64,000 bases of DNA from Liolophura sinensis (Eukaryota > Mollusca > Polyplacophora > Chitonida > Chitonidae): positions 3,408,001-3,472,000 of the forward strand of contig NC_088301.1 of assembly GCF_032854445.1 (NCBI RefSeq), written 5' to 3'. This document shows, piece by piece, positions 11,626-26,600 of this stretch. A model generated the notes under the pieces. The model did not search any database, was not told the origin of the DNA, and saw nothing but the letters and a program-made list of their open reading frames with translations. The first letter of the stretch is position 1. Every line of letters starts with the position of its first letter. The translations under genes were made by a program, and so were the position numbers.

Positions 11626-14600
11626 TCAATATCCGCTAGGAAGCAAGCTATCAGTCGACATATCATTTGAAGTGACACCATTTACATTTACAAGGGGCAC
11701 AGTTTCGTTACTAAATGCATTGGGTGGCAAAGGGACAAAGATTCGGACGAACACTCCACCGCCGAGTACAGCCAGGGATAGTAACACGGTGATCAACCGA
11801 CAAATCAACAGACGGCGCTTGTAGGAAGAGGACATTGGCGGCATCCACATGTCCGGTGATGGTATCGCCTCTTTCACGTCACTGCCTCCTAAACAAGTTG
11901 GGTACAATAAGTTAGAATATGAAAGTAAAATTAGAGCAACAAGCACAATGTGATAGCTGGCAAATGGTTATCATAACTCTTCAGTATAATATGCCCTCTA
12001 ACTTTATCCTAACTTTTCCAGAATAGTTGCAAATTACACCCCCCCCCCCCCCCCACAATGGCTTCAGCAGATGTAGGTATAATTATTTCATTGCTGTCAG
12101 TTGCAATTTAATAGACATGATGCAATAATGCATAAAAGAATCAAGAGTATCGGGGTAATATTTATCGTAGATATATGATACACAATGAATGAACCACAGA
12201 ATTTATTGACTTATCTTAGTACTTATCGTGAAACGTGGAGGATGCAAAAGAATAATGTCTACGATATATCTAAATGCTTGATTTTGGTTTCTTCTTGGAT
12301 TTCCTCTGTGGTAAGCGTGGATGTCGAACCAAGATTATTTAGTGGTGGTGCAGTACTCTATAGCCATATTTTCAGGTGTAGTATTCTGTAGTATTATTGT
12401 TAAGCGATTGAGCTCCAAAGGAAAACAAACTGATATATACTTGTCTCAGTTAAAGTTCACTTTTTATTTATACAACCGTTTAATGGACACAACTGTAGAA
12501 AAAGCACTGAAAAAGATAGACTTTTGAAACACAGATGGGTATGCCATAAAGATACATACATATTGCAAATGCAATGCATGTTTCATAGCGGTCTAAAGAG
12601 TCAGAATACCTCGGACACCTCATACCAGCATCACTTATGGTGCAAGTAGCCGGTGATACACACCAAACCTTAAACCAGTAACTTTAAAGTATCTGCAAAG
12701 TAAAGTATGAACTTAAAATATAACCTAAAACTTTAACCCGTCTGTTGACACCACCCAGGTGTGAGTTTGCTTCGCACTCCGGCCGACAAAGTTATTAAAC
12801 GATTGTTACCTCTGAAAACACTTGATGTCCTGGCACAAAAGATTTGAAGATAAATTATCTGGGGAACACATACCTGTTTTGATATCCAGAGCTTCACAGC
12901 TGTCCCCAGGCACAGATATTCTTTTTTGAGCCTTCACAGAGTAAGATATGGTAGGGGATAAAATGAAATTTATAACAACACCTTAACCAGCCAGTGGGTA
13001 ATTTATAACTTCACAATATAAACTGACACAAATTACATTTTAAAAACCTTCAGCACTGCTTCTTTCCTAGGCGTTACAAGAGCGAGTTACCACTGTATGG
13101 AACAGTTCATGTGAGACTGAGTGAAAGGATGCAACATTGCAACGCAAAGGGGTGATTAACACTACCCAATCTTGTCGCCAGGATGGTTTACGTGGGATGC
13201 TGATGCTCCTCACTTACCTTTTCCACCTGCGATCCCCAGTCTGTATACAGCATTATTATGAGGTAGAAGACTGCAACTGGTGCTGTCCCTATCGCTAAAC
13301 CCATCCAAAAGCCTGATAGAGACACAACAGACGAAAATGTGAGAATAAATATGTAATCAGTAAATCACAAAACGAACTGGTTTACTCCTAAATTGATGAG
13401 TCAGATGTCAAAGATTTTGAACCGGTCCACGCATTTGCTTAGTTAATCTTCTATTAAGAAAAGTTACCTTATCAACTAGATCTTCGTGTAATATTATCAT
13501 ATACTAATGTATAGTATGCTATGCAAGTGCACTTATATACTTATCTGATTGGTGTTTTACGCCGTACTCAAGAATATTTCACTTATACGACGGTCAGCAC
13601 TATGGTGGGATGAAACCGAACACGGCCCCGGGGATACCCACCATCATTCGCAGGTTGTTGCCAGACCTACCCATACGAGCATATAGGAAGCCGGTGTGGG
13701 CTGGACTTGAACGCGCAGCGGCCGCACTGGTGAGATTCTCCTGCAAGGTACACTGTGCTGCGTTAGCACGCTAACTCCCATGCAACGGAGGCCTCTGCGC
13801 CTATATAAGCTCACATATTAAACGTGTTGCTTGCGCATGCGCGTAGTTATTACACAGTCACCCTATACTTTTTCGAATTTCCATAATTCCTTGCCATATG
13901 ACACTCCACATAACGAGAGAGCGCACACATTACATCAAAACGGACGATCGCCATCAGATTGTTGTTGACTTTGTTTAACTAATGTAGATTAGCTGCATGG
14001 TTTTGTACTGTGGCACGATAATGAAAAGGAAACCAAACTTTTGCCATGTGAAAGTCGTCGATGAGCGACCGTATACTTACCCACAGCTCCCATTTTAGCG
14101 GGGAACATGAGCACTGCCGCTAAGGGTATGGTGATTAAGATGTAGCCCACAAAGTTACAGACCGCTCCTAGGTACTGCTGACCACAGCCACCAAATGTTC
14201 CAGCGATGACTATCTAAAGTAAATTTGATTCATTTGTATTAGGGATACAGTTTGTCACAATTATATAAGCCAGTGATTTCAATGCTTTTATCTGTAACCG
14301 CGCGCAATATCTTGTTTACCCATTTAGTAGGCTGCTTAACAAATCCAAGAACGACACAGTGGGATACAAATATCAACAAGTTTGGAAGCCCACTATGGCT
14401 ATCGCCGTCGTGCTACATGACAACCCTACAAAATGTCGTGATGTTAAATGTCGCCTTCCGGTAACACATTTGAACATCACCGGGAGTTCCACCAATTAGA
14501 ATTTGTAAGAGTTTTGCTGAAGGGAAATCCGTGGATAGCTCTGCATATAGTTTACAGATCTATTCTGCACATGCGCATATGTCGCATTGTCACGTTGAAG

Positions 14601-17600
14601 TACTTTAAAACTCAGCCATAATAACATTCTAAGAGAAAATGTCGCCTTGGTGCGTTGGAACCAACACAAAAACAACGCGGCAATGCAACATATTTCCTAG
14701 AATGTCGCTTTCCGGTCAACTGGTTGAGCTTGTGCAGCGAAAAAACTTTAATTTTCGCTGTATCTGATTTGTTAAATACGCATGTGCAAAACAACAACCG
14801 AAAAGCAATATTTTATAACTACAATATTGTTATGCTGCGTTGTCGCCCGATCAACATGTATGACAGCATTATATATATGAAATGATGTGGTTCTGTCGTC
14901 GTTAGGGCGCCTTAAAGCGATATTTTACAGTAAAATGTCTGATTGTTGCGTTATCGATCAGTTTATTTTTAAAAAAAAAAAGAGAGATGCGTCAAGTTAA
15001 AGGTTAAATGTAACGTTTCTTTCATGTCCAAGAGCAGAATAAACAGCACGACTGAACGAAGTCGACTAGGGGGTGTCCATAAACCAGGAAAGTAATTCGC
15101 CGGTTGTGAAGGTTTGATTTGGGCAGGGTCTCACTGAACGCGGCCTATAGCCTGACGTTTACACCATACAAACTACTACAACAATCATGTTAACAGAGAC
15201 ACCACACAGAAAACGAAGCCTGCAATCCTGTCGAGTGCCACCCCACCCCACTTCAACAATAATCCCTTCTATCATCTGTTGTCTTACCTCCTGGTATATG
15301 TTGTAATTTTTTAAAAATACGTCTAAGTAACTTACTGTGATTGAGTCTATGAACATCACTGCAGCCAGCGCCACAATAGTTATGGACGTCAGTTCTATAA
15401 CGTCACTGAAACAATACGTAAACATAATGTATAAACTGCCTGAAATAAATGTATACAGTATTATATATGACTGTATTATGTGATGGGGAGAGGGACCTCT
15501 AGGGAACCGGTCACCTCATCACTTCAGATACTGGAGAGATTTCCGGATGTTTAAACCGTGGTATCTTAAGCTGCACACATTCAAATATGCTGGATGGGTA
15601 ATTTCCGGAATAGCAAGTATATGATTGCAGTTGATTGTTTTCCTCCAAACGCAATTCACACGGTGCCGGATTAAACTGTTTCTCTGAAACAGCATGCCCT
15701 TACACCAAGCAGTATTTATTTGGTTGATGTTTTTCAACGCCATACTCATACACTTACAAGTAGCGCCACTTGCACTTCTGTAGGATCCAACAAGATCTTA
15801 CCTGTCGTGAGAAAACATTAATGGGAGAAAGTTTCTCACAGATAGAACCAGAGTTCCCGCCAGTAGGTAGATCATCCCTGAAAGAAACATCCAGAAGGCA
15901 AACTGTCATTGTGGACGTCAGTTTGAGCTTCATTCAAGCGAGAGGAAATTGCTCAGTAATACCCTCAGAGGGAGGAAAAGTGTGTCAGGTTTTGTTCCCT
16001 TCAACAAAATATTGGTTGTTATATAATCTTATCATCACACTGTAAACCAAAGACAAATTACTGTCAAACTTACTCATGTGTGACTTATTGATAGATATGA
16101 ACACAATAATGGTGGATTTCAAGTGGTATTCAACGAACAGGGTGGACAGTATTTATTTATTTATTTGATTGGTTTTTTACGGCCAACTCCAGAATATTTC
16201 ACAGACATGTCGGCTAGCATTAGGGTAGGAGGAAACCGGGCACGGCTAGAGGGAATCCCACAATCATCAGCAGGTTGCCAGAATTTTTATAAACGTGCAT
16301 GACTTCCCTGCTATTCTTACATCGAATTGCTTCACAGCGGGACGTCAAACCTGTTGTTTAAATTTATCTTCAAAGACTGCAAAGCCCATAACAGAGCTAT
16401 CACAAGATTACACATTTACCTAGGGCTTTGTATGGCAATAATAACAAGGGGAAAGTACCAGTACGGCCAAAATATTGCTGTATTCGGACAAAATAGCCGG
16501 TTCTTTCACATGACCTGTTACAATGAAGCCCCCCCCCCCCCCCCACCAATCCACTACGTTTCGAATCTAAATAATTGCATGCAAATAATTGCAAAAAGTC
16601 CCTGCTCGCCAGATTTTCTTTTTCCACGGCCGATCCTGTAAGATAGTTTAAGTTCTTATCATATAAAGCGTTCGTAAAATCTACTCAAATCGTGTTTACA
16701 GTGTCCTTTTGTAAGCTGTACATGTTGGAAAGTGGAAGCGTACAAATGACTGGTTTTCTCGAACGATTACGGATTTCCTCTCGATAGCTCACATGAAAAC
16801 GTCTGCGCAGTCCAGTGAGACGTTTTGGCGCCATCTGCATTCCCCGCCCCGAGATTGTGCCCGACGCGGATACTGGCTGCCACGGACACACCGGCCGGAA
16901 ACTGAAAATAAACATTACACATTAAAATAAATAATAACCTTGCAGGATGTGTATCTATCATAAAGAAATCACATTTTCCTGAAAGATGTATCTCGAAGAG
17001 AGGTGTGAATGTACATGTGAATGTACATATCACGCAGAAGAGGCATCTTATACAGGGGTGTGAATGTACACACCACACAGAAGAGGCATCTTGTAGAGGG
17101 GTGTGAATGTACACACCACACAGAAGAGGCGTCTTGTAGAGAGGTGTGAATGTACACACCACACAGAAGAGGCATCTTGTAGAGAGGTGTGAATGTACAT
17201 ACCACACAGAAGTGGTCTTGTAGAGAGATGTGGATGTACATACCACAGAGAAGAGGTCTTGTAGAGAGATGTGGATGTATATACCACAGAGAAGAGGCAT
17301 CTTGTAGAGAGATGTGGATGTATATACCACAGAGAAGAGGCATCTTGTAGAGAGATGTGAATGTACATACCACACAGAAGAGATCTTGCAGATGGGTGTG
17401 AATGTACATACCACACAGAAGAGGGATCTTGTAGAGGGGTGTGAATGTACATACCACACAGAAGAGGCATCTTGTAGAGGGGTGTGAATGTACATACCAC
17501 ACAGAAGAGGCATCTTGTAGATGGGTGTGAATGTACATACCACACAGAAGAGGCATCTTGTAGAGGGGTGTGAATGTACATAACACACAGAAGAGGCATC

Positions 17601-20600
17601 TTGTAGAGGGGTGTGAATGTACATACCACACAGAAGAGGCATCTTGTAGAGGGGTGTGAATGTACATACCACACAGAAGAGGCATCTTGTAGATGGGTGT
17701 GAATGTACATACCACACAGAAGAGGCATCTTGTAGAGGGGTGTGAATGTACATACCACACAGAAGAGGCATCTTGTAGATGGGTGTGAATGTACATACCA
17801 CACAGAAGAGGCATCTTGTAGAGGGGTGTGAATGTACATACCACAAAGAGGAGGCATCTTGTAGAGAGATGTGAATGAATGAAGAAGCATTTCAAATGAA
17901 TTGTGCCTAGTATATAGTACTGGCATTTTGAAACATGCGGTTGACATACTTACCATACAGAACAGGACTTGTAACTGGAAGGTTATAGACATGGCACCTA
18001 GCTGAACCTCACCCAGTAAGCCTATAGAATACAAACTGAATTAATGGTATGTCAGAAGGACCACTCGAACAAAATCTGAGATTTCCATGTTACATGGGAA
18101 TTATTTACATATATTTATTTCATACGCCTCCATTCTCCAGATATTTTAAACACTTGCCAAACCCTTTTGACGCAAGTTTTTGCAGTCAAAGCCTGGTGAC
18201 GCCTATATACAGATGAATAATTTTTCACATTTGATGTGACACATTTGATGTGACTTGGCCGCCATATTGGATTTTGTTTCAAATGTTAAACGTTTTTCTT
18301 CACATTTACGGCATGACTTTTTTAGCTATTGTTTGACTGTTACCTTAATTTTTTCACGTATCTACTCACCGCTGAGAAACACTCCCACCTCATACGTCCA
18401 CCATGATATGATCATCATGACCAGTCCGGCCATCGCGAGGCTAAAGAACTGACCCCAGTTTTCCAAGGCTTGCCATGTCCATCCTAAAACGGAGGAGGCA
18501 AATATCCAGTTTATTTGATTGCTTGTGTTTTAAGGATCTTATTCTGGACTGTCGTGCTGACCAAACATTATCAGTTATCAACTTTCAGAAATTCATCTAG
18601 CACTTTCTTTTCACGGTAACTCGCCGAATTAAAAGCAAGCAAACAACTGATAGCGTTGACGTTAACACCAAATAATAGTTAAGACATGTAACACAAAACG
18701 GTAACGATTTTCCCTATAGGGAAACACCAAAGGCACGGTAACACAATTAGCGCAGTAACACCACAAGCGCAATAACATCACATGTAATTTAATACCACCA
18801 GCATGGTAACATCACAAGTACGGTAACACCACAAGCACAGTAAAACTACGAGCAAGGTAACGCCAGGAACATGGTAGCACCACAACCATGGTAATACTAC
18901 AAGCACGGTAACACCAGGAGCACAGTAAAATCACAAACACGGTAACACCAGGAGCATGGTAACACCACGAACAGGGTAACACCACAGTCACAGTCACAAC
19001 ACAGCCACGGTAACACCACAACCACAGTAATATCACAAGCACGGTAACACCGCGAGCACTGTAATACCATGAATACGGTAACACCACGAGCACGATTGTA
19101 TTGGAAAGCGAAATATATGGCGAAGTAGTTCTGCACGACTACATGTATTGAGCTCCATGATGACGTATGATATCGAAAAACATTTATCTTTTATTTAAAA
19201 GACAGCTGTAAACGAGCGGATATAGCGGCAGTTTTCATATTTTCAGTCAACGAAGCGTATGACAGTTAAGTGAAAGAGGAACAAAGTCTTTTGATTTGAA
19301 ATCAAAAGGTACCCAAGACTCGATACGCATTACCTTGTACTTTGTAACATTGCGCATTATATTTAACTAACAAATTTAGGTGTGTGACACATAAACACGG
19401 GACAGCTAATCAGTTGAGCAATCCAGATACAAAAGGATTTTAAAACATAGTAGCATGCATTTTCTTACCACACCAGGTTTTCTTGTAAATTCCGCTGCAG
19501 ATGATGTACATCAACAGGAGCAAGCACATGACCAGCTGTGAGAACGCCTGAGCCACCGACGACCCGCTGGAAGGTTAGAAAGCCGCCAGTAAAGAATCAG
19601 TACGGACGTGAGAATTTTGATGCTGATGTAGTACTACCCCTAAAAGCAATACCACTCACTGCGTAAAGGGAAAGTAATGCCACGATAGAGCGCCAAGCCC
19701 TACTGGCATTACCACAGAATAGCAGTAGAGTCGTAGTAAAAGCTCAGTAATGACATAGAATAGCTCAGCAATGATTCAGAACAGCCCAGAAATGACACAT
19801 AACAGCTCAGTAATGACACTGAACATCATTCAAGCAGAGAAGCCCAGCATCCACACTAAACAACAGTAAGAAAGAACAGCTCTAATGACACATAACAGCT
19901 CAGTAATGACACTGAACATCATTCAAGCAGAGAAGCCCAGCATCCACACTAAACAACAGTAAGAAAGAACAGCTCTAATGACACATAACAGCTCAGTAAT
20001 GACACTGAACATCATTCAAGCAGAGAAGCCCAGCATCCACACTAAACAACAGTAAGAAAGAACAGCTCTAATGACACATAATAGCTCAGTAATGAAACGG
20101 AATAGCTCTGAAATGACACAAAACGGCTTTGAAATGGAACATAGCAGCTCAGTAATGACATCTAAAACCTCAGTAATGACACCTAAAACTTCCGTAATTA
20201 CACATGATAACTCAGTAATGGCACCTAAAACCTCAGTAATGACACATGATAGCTTAGTAATGACACCTAAAACCTCAGTAATGACACATGATAGCCCAGT
20301 AATGGCACAAAACAGCTTTAGTGACACATAGCAGCCCAGTGATGACACCTAAAACCTCAGTAATGGCACAGAACAACTCAGTAATGGCACATGATAGCTC
20401 AGTAATGACACATAACAGCTCTAGTGACAAATAGCAGCTCAGTAATGACACAGAACAGCTCAGTATTGACACGGAGCAGCTCAGAACATTACATATAACA
20501 GCTCAGTGATGACATAGAAGAACTCAGTATTGACACAGAATAGCTCCGTAATCACACGGAATAGCTCAGTAATGACGTAGAATAGCTCATTAATCACACG

Positions 20601-23600
20601 GAATAGCTCAGTAATCACACGGAATAGCTCAGTAATGACGTGGAATAGCTCATTAATCACACGGAATAGCTCAGTAATTACGCAGATCAGCTCAGTAATG
20701 ACTCGGAATAGCTCACTAATTATACGGAACAGCTCAGTAATAACACGGTACAGCCCAATGATGGCAATGGTACATAACGAGTTACAAAAGGAGACAAAAT
20801 TTACATAAAGAAGACAGAAGACTTTGAGTGAGTGAGTGAGTGAGTGAGTGCTTGGGGTTTAACGTCGTACTCAACAATTTTTCAGTCATATAACGACGAA
20901 GGAATCCTTATAGCGTATGTAATGTGCCTCCTTGTCGCAGGACGGATTTCCACCGCTCTTTTGTCTAGTGCTGCTTCACTGAGACGACTCACCGAAGGCA
21001 GGTAAGTCGCCCCGCTCGAGTTACTTTACTGATAATACCCTTAATGCTGAATGCTGAACGCCAAACGAGGAAGTTACAACTTCCTCTTTTAAAGTCTTAG
21101 GTGTGACTCGACCCAGGATTGATCCTGAATCTACCGCTCCCGAAGCTGACGCTCTACCAACTGTTCTACAGAAGACTTTGAAAAATGATACCTGCTGCTG
21201 CCGCCTAGCTTGGCACTCAAGGCTGAGAGCATGGAAACATGACTGATTAGATAGGTGTCAGTTAAATGTGACTGGGTGGAGTGTCATGTCCTGTCTTCTG
21301 CATGATACTCTGGCGGCATGGACTCGCCCTGTTACAAGATGACCCAATGACTCCTTGTCGTCATATGACTTAAAAATTGTTAAGTACGACGTTACATTCA
21401 TACATACATACACAGAGAAGCACAGATGACACACGATGCATCCAACAAAATTTATCGGAAAACACGACACAAGACAAAGTCACAGCTGGTTAATTTATGA
21501 TGAATGATAAATCAATTCTATATGCCACTGCCAAAAAATGAATCATGTAAAACAGGCACAGCCATGACACTGCAGAAAACCAGTGACAGAAATACGGAGC
21601 ATTTACCGCTTTTCACAAGATAACCTTAATTTGACGGAACAAAATATGTCAAAATGTAAATCACCAGAATTACCGTAGATATTGTATTTCCCTGAAATGG
21701 AAATAACAGAATTCTTGTCATAAAACAGTACCTCCCTGAAACATTGGTATTAACACAATCAAAACTAAATATTTTAACAAAAGCAATGACACAAAATATT
21801 GCATTCCTTAACGGGAAAGTGATATTATTTTTGAAAACACACAATACAGATATGTTTTTAAACCAAAATTTGAGGTTGAGCAATATTGTTAAAAGATGAC
21901 TCACATAACTCCTGTATTGAGGACTATGACGGCTATGTACTGTGCTAAAGCATTAAATCCGTTAGCTATCGCGCCGATAACAACCGGGGGGAGAATGGAA
22001 TTCTGCAGAAGGTAAAACACAATTGCCATTAATTTCACAAACATTTATTTCATTGTATGTTTCACGGCTAGGCTGAAGACTTTCACTTTTACGATAGCGG
22101 TTGTTTTTATGATGCTATTATGCCTGAAATACTCAGATCATAATTATATTCACAGTCAGTTAACAGAGATATTAAGAGATATTATTAACGGAGTGCTTTC
22201 GTATTTACCCTCGTTTTGGCGTGTTAGCAATACAGCGACTTTAGAATGCAGACTCTTCCACGATTACACTTATGCACATACTCACAAGTGACTCACTACA
22301 AAATCACTCTGTTCAAGTGAACTTTTAAATGTTGTAGACCATTTAATACCCAGTAAAAGCACCTGAGACTGTAAAGCTGACAATCGGTAACCACGAGAAA
22401 GCGCAAATTTTAAAATCCCAGCACAATTCTGTAAATTTCCGAATCAGATGTATAAAACTTGATTGCAGCGCTGGTAAAAGTTGTATGGCCACAAAGAGAT
22501 GGCTGAGTAATAACCTGCCAAACATGTACTTTCGTTCAAAAACGCTTACTCCTGGCTGAAATCCAGTAATGTGTTCTAAGTTTGCTGCATGAAACTTACC
22601 TGATTTTGTAAATACTTCATAAATATACGAACAAGGAAGTTGCACTGAAAAGTAAAAAGATTTAAAGAAATTAAAAAATATCAATCATTGCCCTAGCTGA
22701 AGTGAAGTAGCCAAGACGTACAAATTTCTGTTTTTCAATCCGTACACTTATGTATAAACTGTAAATGAGAACAAATGTGGTTCACAAAATGTTTGATCAC
22801 GTTTACTGTACTGATTCATTATGTCTCTGAGTTTGGAGGAAACTATATCAACGCAAGGATCCGACAAACTTACATATATTCCTGGCATAAAATACACCAT
22901 ATAGTCAGCGGCAATTCTGAAAAAGTAAACAAAGAGCTAGTAGAATACGATCAGCGTTCCTACATCAATCAGGATTCTGTCGATGGACTAAGCATACCCC
23001 AAGCCAAATTTCTTTGCAATGTTTTAATGTTAGTGTGTGATAAATCTGATGACAGTACAGCATTGTAAGTAATTCTAAATCAGTCAACTCTAATGGAATT
23101 AACATTACTACAATTTTTCCTAAATATGCTTAAACCATGGCCCTACTGGATATGTACATCCCTGCTATTTAAGAATTTACACGAACAGTTAGGAAAAAAA
23201 GCATAACTGAGATAAAGCCACACGTTACCGGTTATGTGGGACCATTTGCAAACTATACTGAAGAAACAAAGACTTCACATGTCTTCTTTTATGTTCCATC
23301 GATACCCTTATGAAATAACGTGTGTTGCTGGCTTATGGATGTAACGAACGAACACTAAATCACGATTATGCATTAAGTTGCGCTTGGTGTACCCTCCACA
23401 GTCATCAGTAGCATGATGGGGGCATTTTTTTTTTACTTCACAGCGACTAGCCATCTGCATTGGCGCTTGTTCACTACCGCGCATTCATAACAGCAAGGCA
23501 ACGTTGTCTCATTGACTGCCGAACAACCGTGAAGACAGCATTAGGCAACTTGTGCCATTGCTGTATTAACATGGCGCCCAGCTTTTGAACATTTTGGGGT

Positions 23601-26600
23601 AACGTCTCAAGGCACGAAGACCTCTTCCAACAGTACCCCATAGGTGTTCGAGGGATTGACGTTAGGTGATATCGACAGCTTCATAACGTCTTTTGCAATA
23701 AATTCCGTGTCAAAAAAGCTGTGTGTGGTGTCACATTGTAATATTGAAATTGGCGGCCTGGATCATGAGCAATCATGAACGGCATCAGCTCCGCGACAAA
23801 GACCTGGCCACGAATTCCCGCTGCATTGTGGTCCCTACGAATTCCGAGAAGACGGGGGCGCACATTCGCGCAGAGAGCTCCCCAACCAATTACGCTGACG
23901 AAATGGATCAACTTCCAGGATGCAGAACTGGGCGTCGACGCCGCGCTCGCAATTTTCCATCGAGAAAAAGCAACGTATAAAGTGATTCGTCGTTACAAGC
24001 AAGCTTGTCTCTGGTTCCGACGCAGGTGAAATTATGTCCACCGTAAACGTTCATTACGGTTAACATGTATCAGAATCAGCCCAACGTAAAGACGTCGGGC
24101 GCTAAGACAGGCAGCACCCAACCACGTGGCGATGAACTCCTCCTTCAATTCGGTTAAGACTCGTTGAAATCCGCTCTGCATTGTCTATTAGGAACATGAG
24201 TTGCTTATCAGAATACTTTCTGAGATATGTTGTTTACACGCTCATGTATGACAGAATCATTTTGCTCGCTACCTGTCAACGTGATCAGAATCTGTGGGTC
24301 ACTTTATCCTTACATGTAAAATTGTACTTTCGCATCATCATCTTTGTCACCATCGATTAGAAGAATGTTTTCTTTGATGTGTAAGATTCAGCTCGCTATG
24401 TCGAAAGCTTCGAGGTTTTAACAAGAGTGCTGATATACCATATATCATCTTCGTTCGTTTTAAAGAAGATGTTTTCAGTAAAATTATAATCGATGACATT
24501 GGATGAATCAAATCACACTCACTTGGCAACTGCTGGGTTTTGTCCGAGTAACAGGAGGATGGCCTCGGCATTCAGATGGAGACTCCAACAGATAAAGCAG
24601 CAAAGAGACAGAATCATCACACCTGGAATGGTTCATCAAATAAAACACGCTGGATATACTTTTTAACCCACTGCCAAATGGAATTATCAAGCAAGCTAAC
24701 AGCCACCTGCTCGCCTGCGTTTTACCCTCTACATTCGGATGTAAGTTCAAACGCCTGAATATCTCCATGAGTTTCTTTCTTTTCCCATTTGGTTGTCACG
24801 AAAAATTATCTTAAATTAAGAAGTGACTTATTTTTTCGACTGGTTGATCGACTGATAGATTGATTTAATGATATTTAATGCGTTCACACAATCTCGGAGA
24901 ATATAATAGCCGAGGTTTTCCCGCTTGTAAAGAACAGATTTTTAGATTTTTATCCAAAACTGCGAACTCATCGTGCGAACTCACCCATGGTGATGGAATA
25001 CAAACGATCCCCCGACGGACTTCGGTGAAGTCCTGGAAGAGGTGTCAGTCAGTTATTAAGACCAAAGCCCCTCTTGGGACTAAACGCGAGAATTTTTTTC
25101 ATAGCGATGTAATTAAAAAATACGGCAATGCCTCAAACTGAAATAGACCCATTCCGACCTGCTAAAATTTACCTTTGCAAGTTCTCTCCAAAAATCTGAA
25201 ATGTTTTTGCTTATATTTTTTCTTCAATATTTTTTCACTCTGAATACACTTACTTCTTTGAAGAAATATTCCCACCAAAAACTTGTTTTTGCTTCCGAAT
25301 GCCTAAAAACAAACAAACCAGATCGCACAGATGACTACGTATACCAGGGCGATCCAGTCAGACCCTTACACCTTTAAAGTCTTTAGCGCACACCATGCGC
25401 CTACGTACTGGAATGGATATAATAATTTTGCATACATAAGTTTCATTTGGAAGTGTGACCTCTGAACACCTAGGGATAATGCATGCATATACACTGGTGG
25501 ATGACTCCAAGTGGTTCAGTTCAAAACTTGGAGATCAGGTGAATAGTTCTCATGCAAATTCCCCAGTACATAAACACCGTACCAATTATTAATTATTGAT
25601 TTCAGAAAGTTTTTGACTCTATCAATTTGTACCGGTTGTTTTTGAATTTGTATTTCTCTTAGACATGTAAACATTACTCTTGAAAAAAATATTATACTTT
25701 GTCCAACTTATATCTCCTGTTTAAACTTAATGCCTACCTGAGAAAAAAATGTGTCACAGGCACTGGACATCCCATACGCTATAGAACACCCCGTTATGTT
25801 CAGCAACTGTAAGGGCAAACACAGGTTACCTGTAATAATTAATTATTTGCATATTCATATACATATTATATAACATTACTGAACTTATAGTCATGGGAAT
25901 GCTACAAAAACTATCTACACTCTATTTTTTTGGATCTATATGCCATCATCATTGTCAGCAGATCATGTAGCGAGCTATAAGGTTATTGCTCTCGTGCTTT
26001 ACCCACCTATAATCCGCAGAACAACACCACATATATAAATCATGTAGCGTATTTATGTTTCTGGAGTAGATTATTTCACCATTTATGTTCTTGTACGACT
26101 GCTGATGTTAGAATTAACATATATACTGATACATATGAAAAATAGTTCACCTGTAGACATACAATTTATACTTCTTCAAAAAGAGTAAGATTTCAAAAGT
26201 GCATTTCCCAAAATTTACTTGTAATGCAGCGGAAAAGCTCAAGATTTTTAATAGGTGGACATAAATTAGACTAAATAACATAAATACATAAAACCAGATT
26301 CCAGATAAGAATGATGGAGTTACATCTTTTCTCAAAACGGGTAGGAAAAAAGAAATTCTTTTCAAGTTGTTTATTATTAGCAGTTGTTTTCATCATGAAG
26401 TCTCGTAAAATGAGAAGGGGGCCGCATAGTTGCGGTTCCAACCCGGTGCAATAACACAAGAGCTTCTTAAAATATAGGGCGGCTGTCAGTTCAACTCCAC
26501 ATCATGTTGTGAGTCCAGCTCAAGCTTGTTTCCGCTCCGGTCGGATATGGCAAGTCCAGCTCATGCTGTGAATTCTAGTCCAGATAATGACTCGGAATAG

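Noticed and set aside
16767-18034. Three overlapping - strand reading frames of over 300 codons
   Set aside because: They are the 43-bp minisatellite read in three frames; only the parts that coincide with MATE exons 12 and 13 are coding.
23681-24041. Short frames on both strands that could look like small genes
   Set aside because: The - strand text carries Tc1/mariner signatures in broken frames, so these are transposase debris and its antisense shadows.
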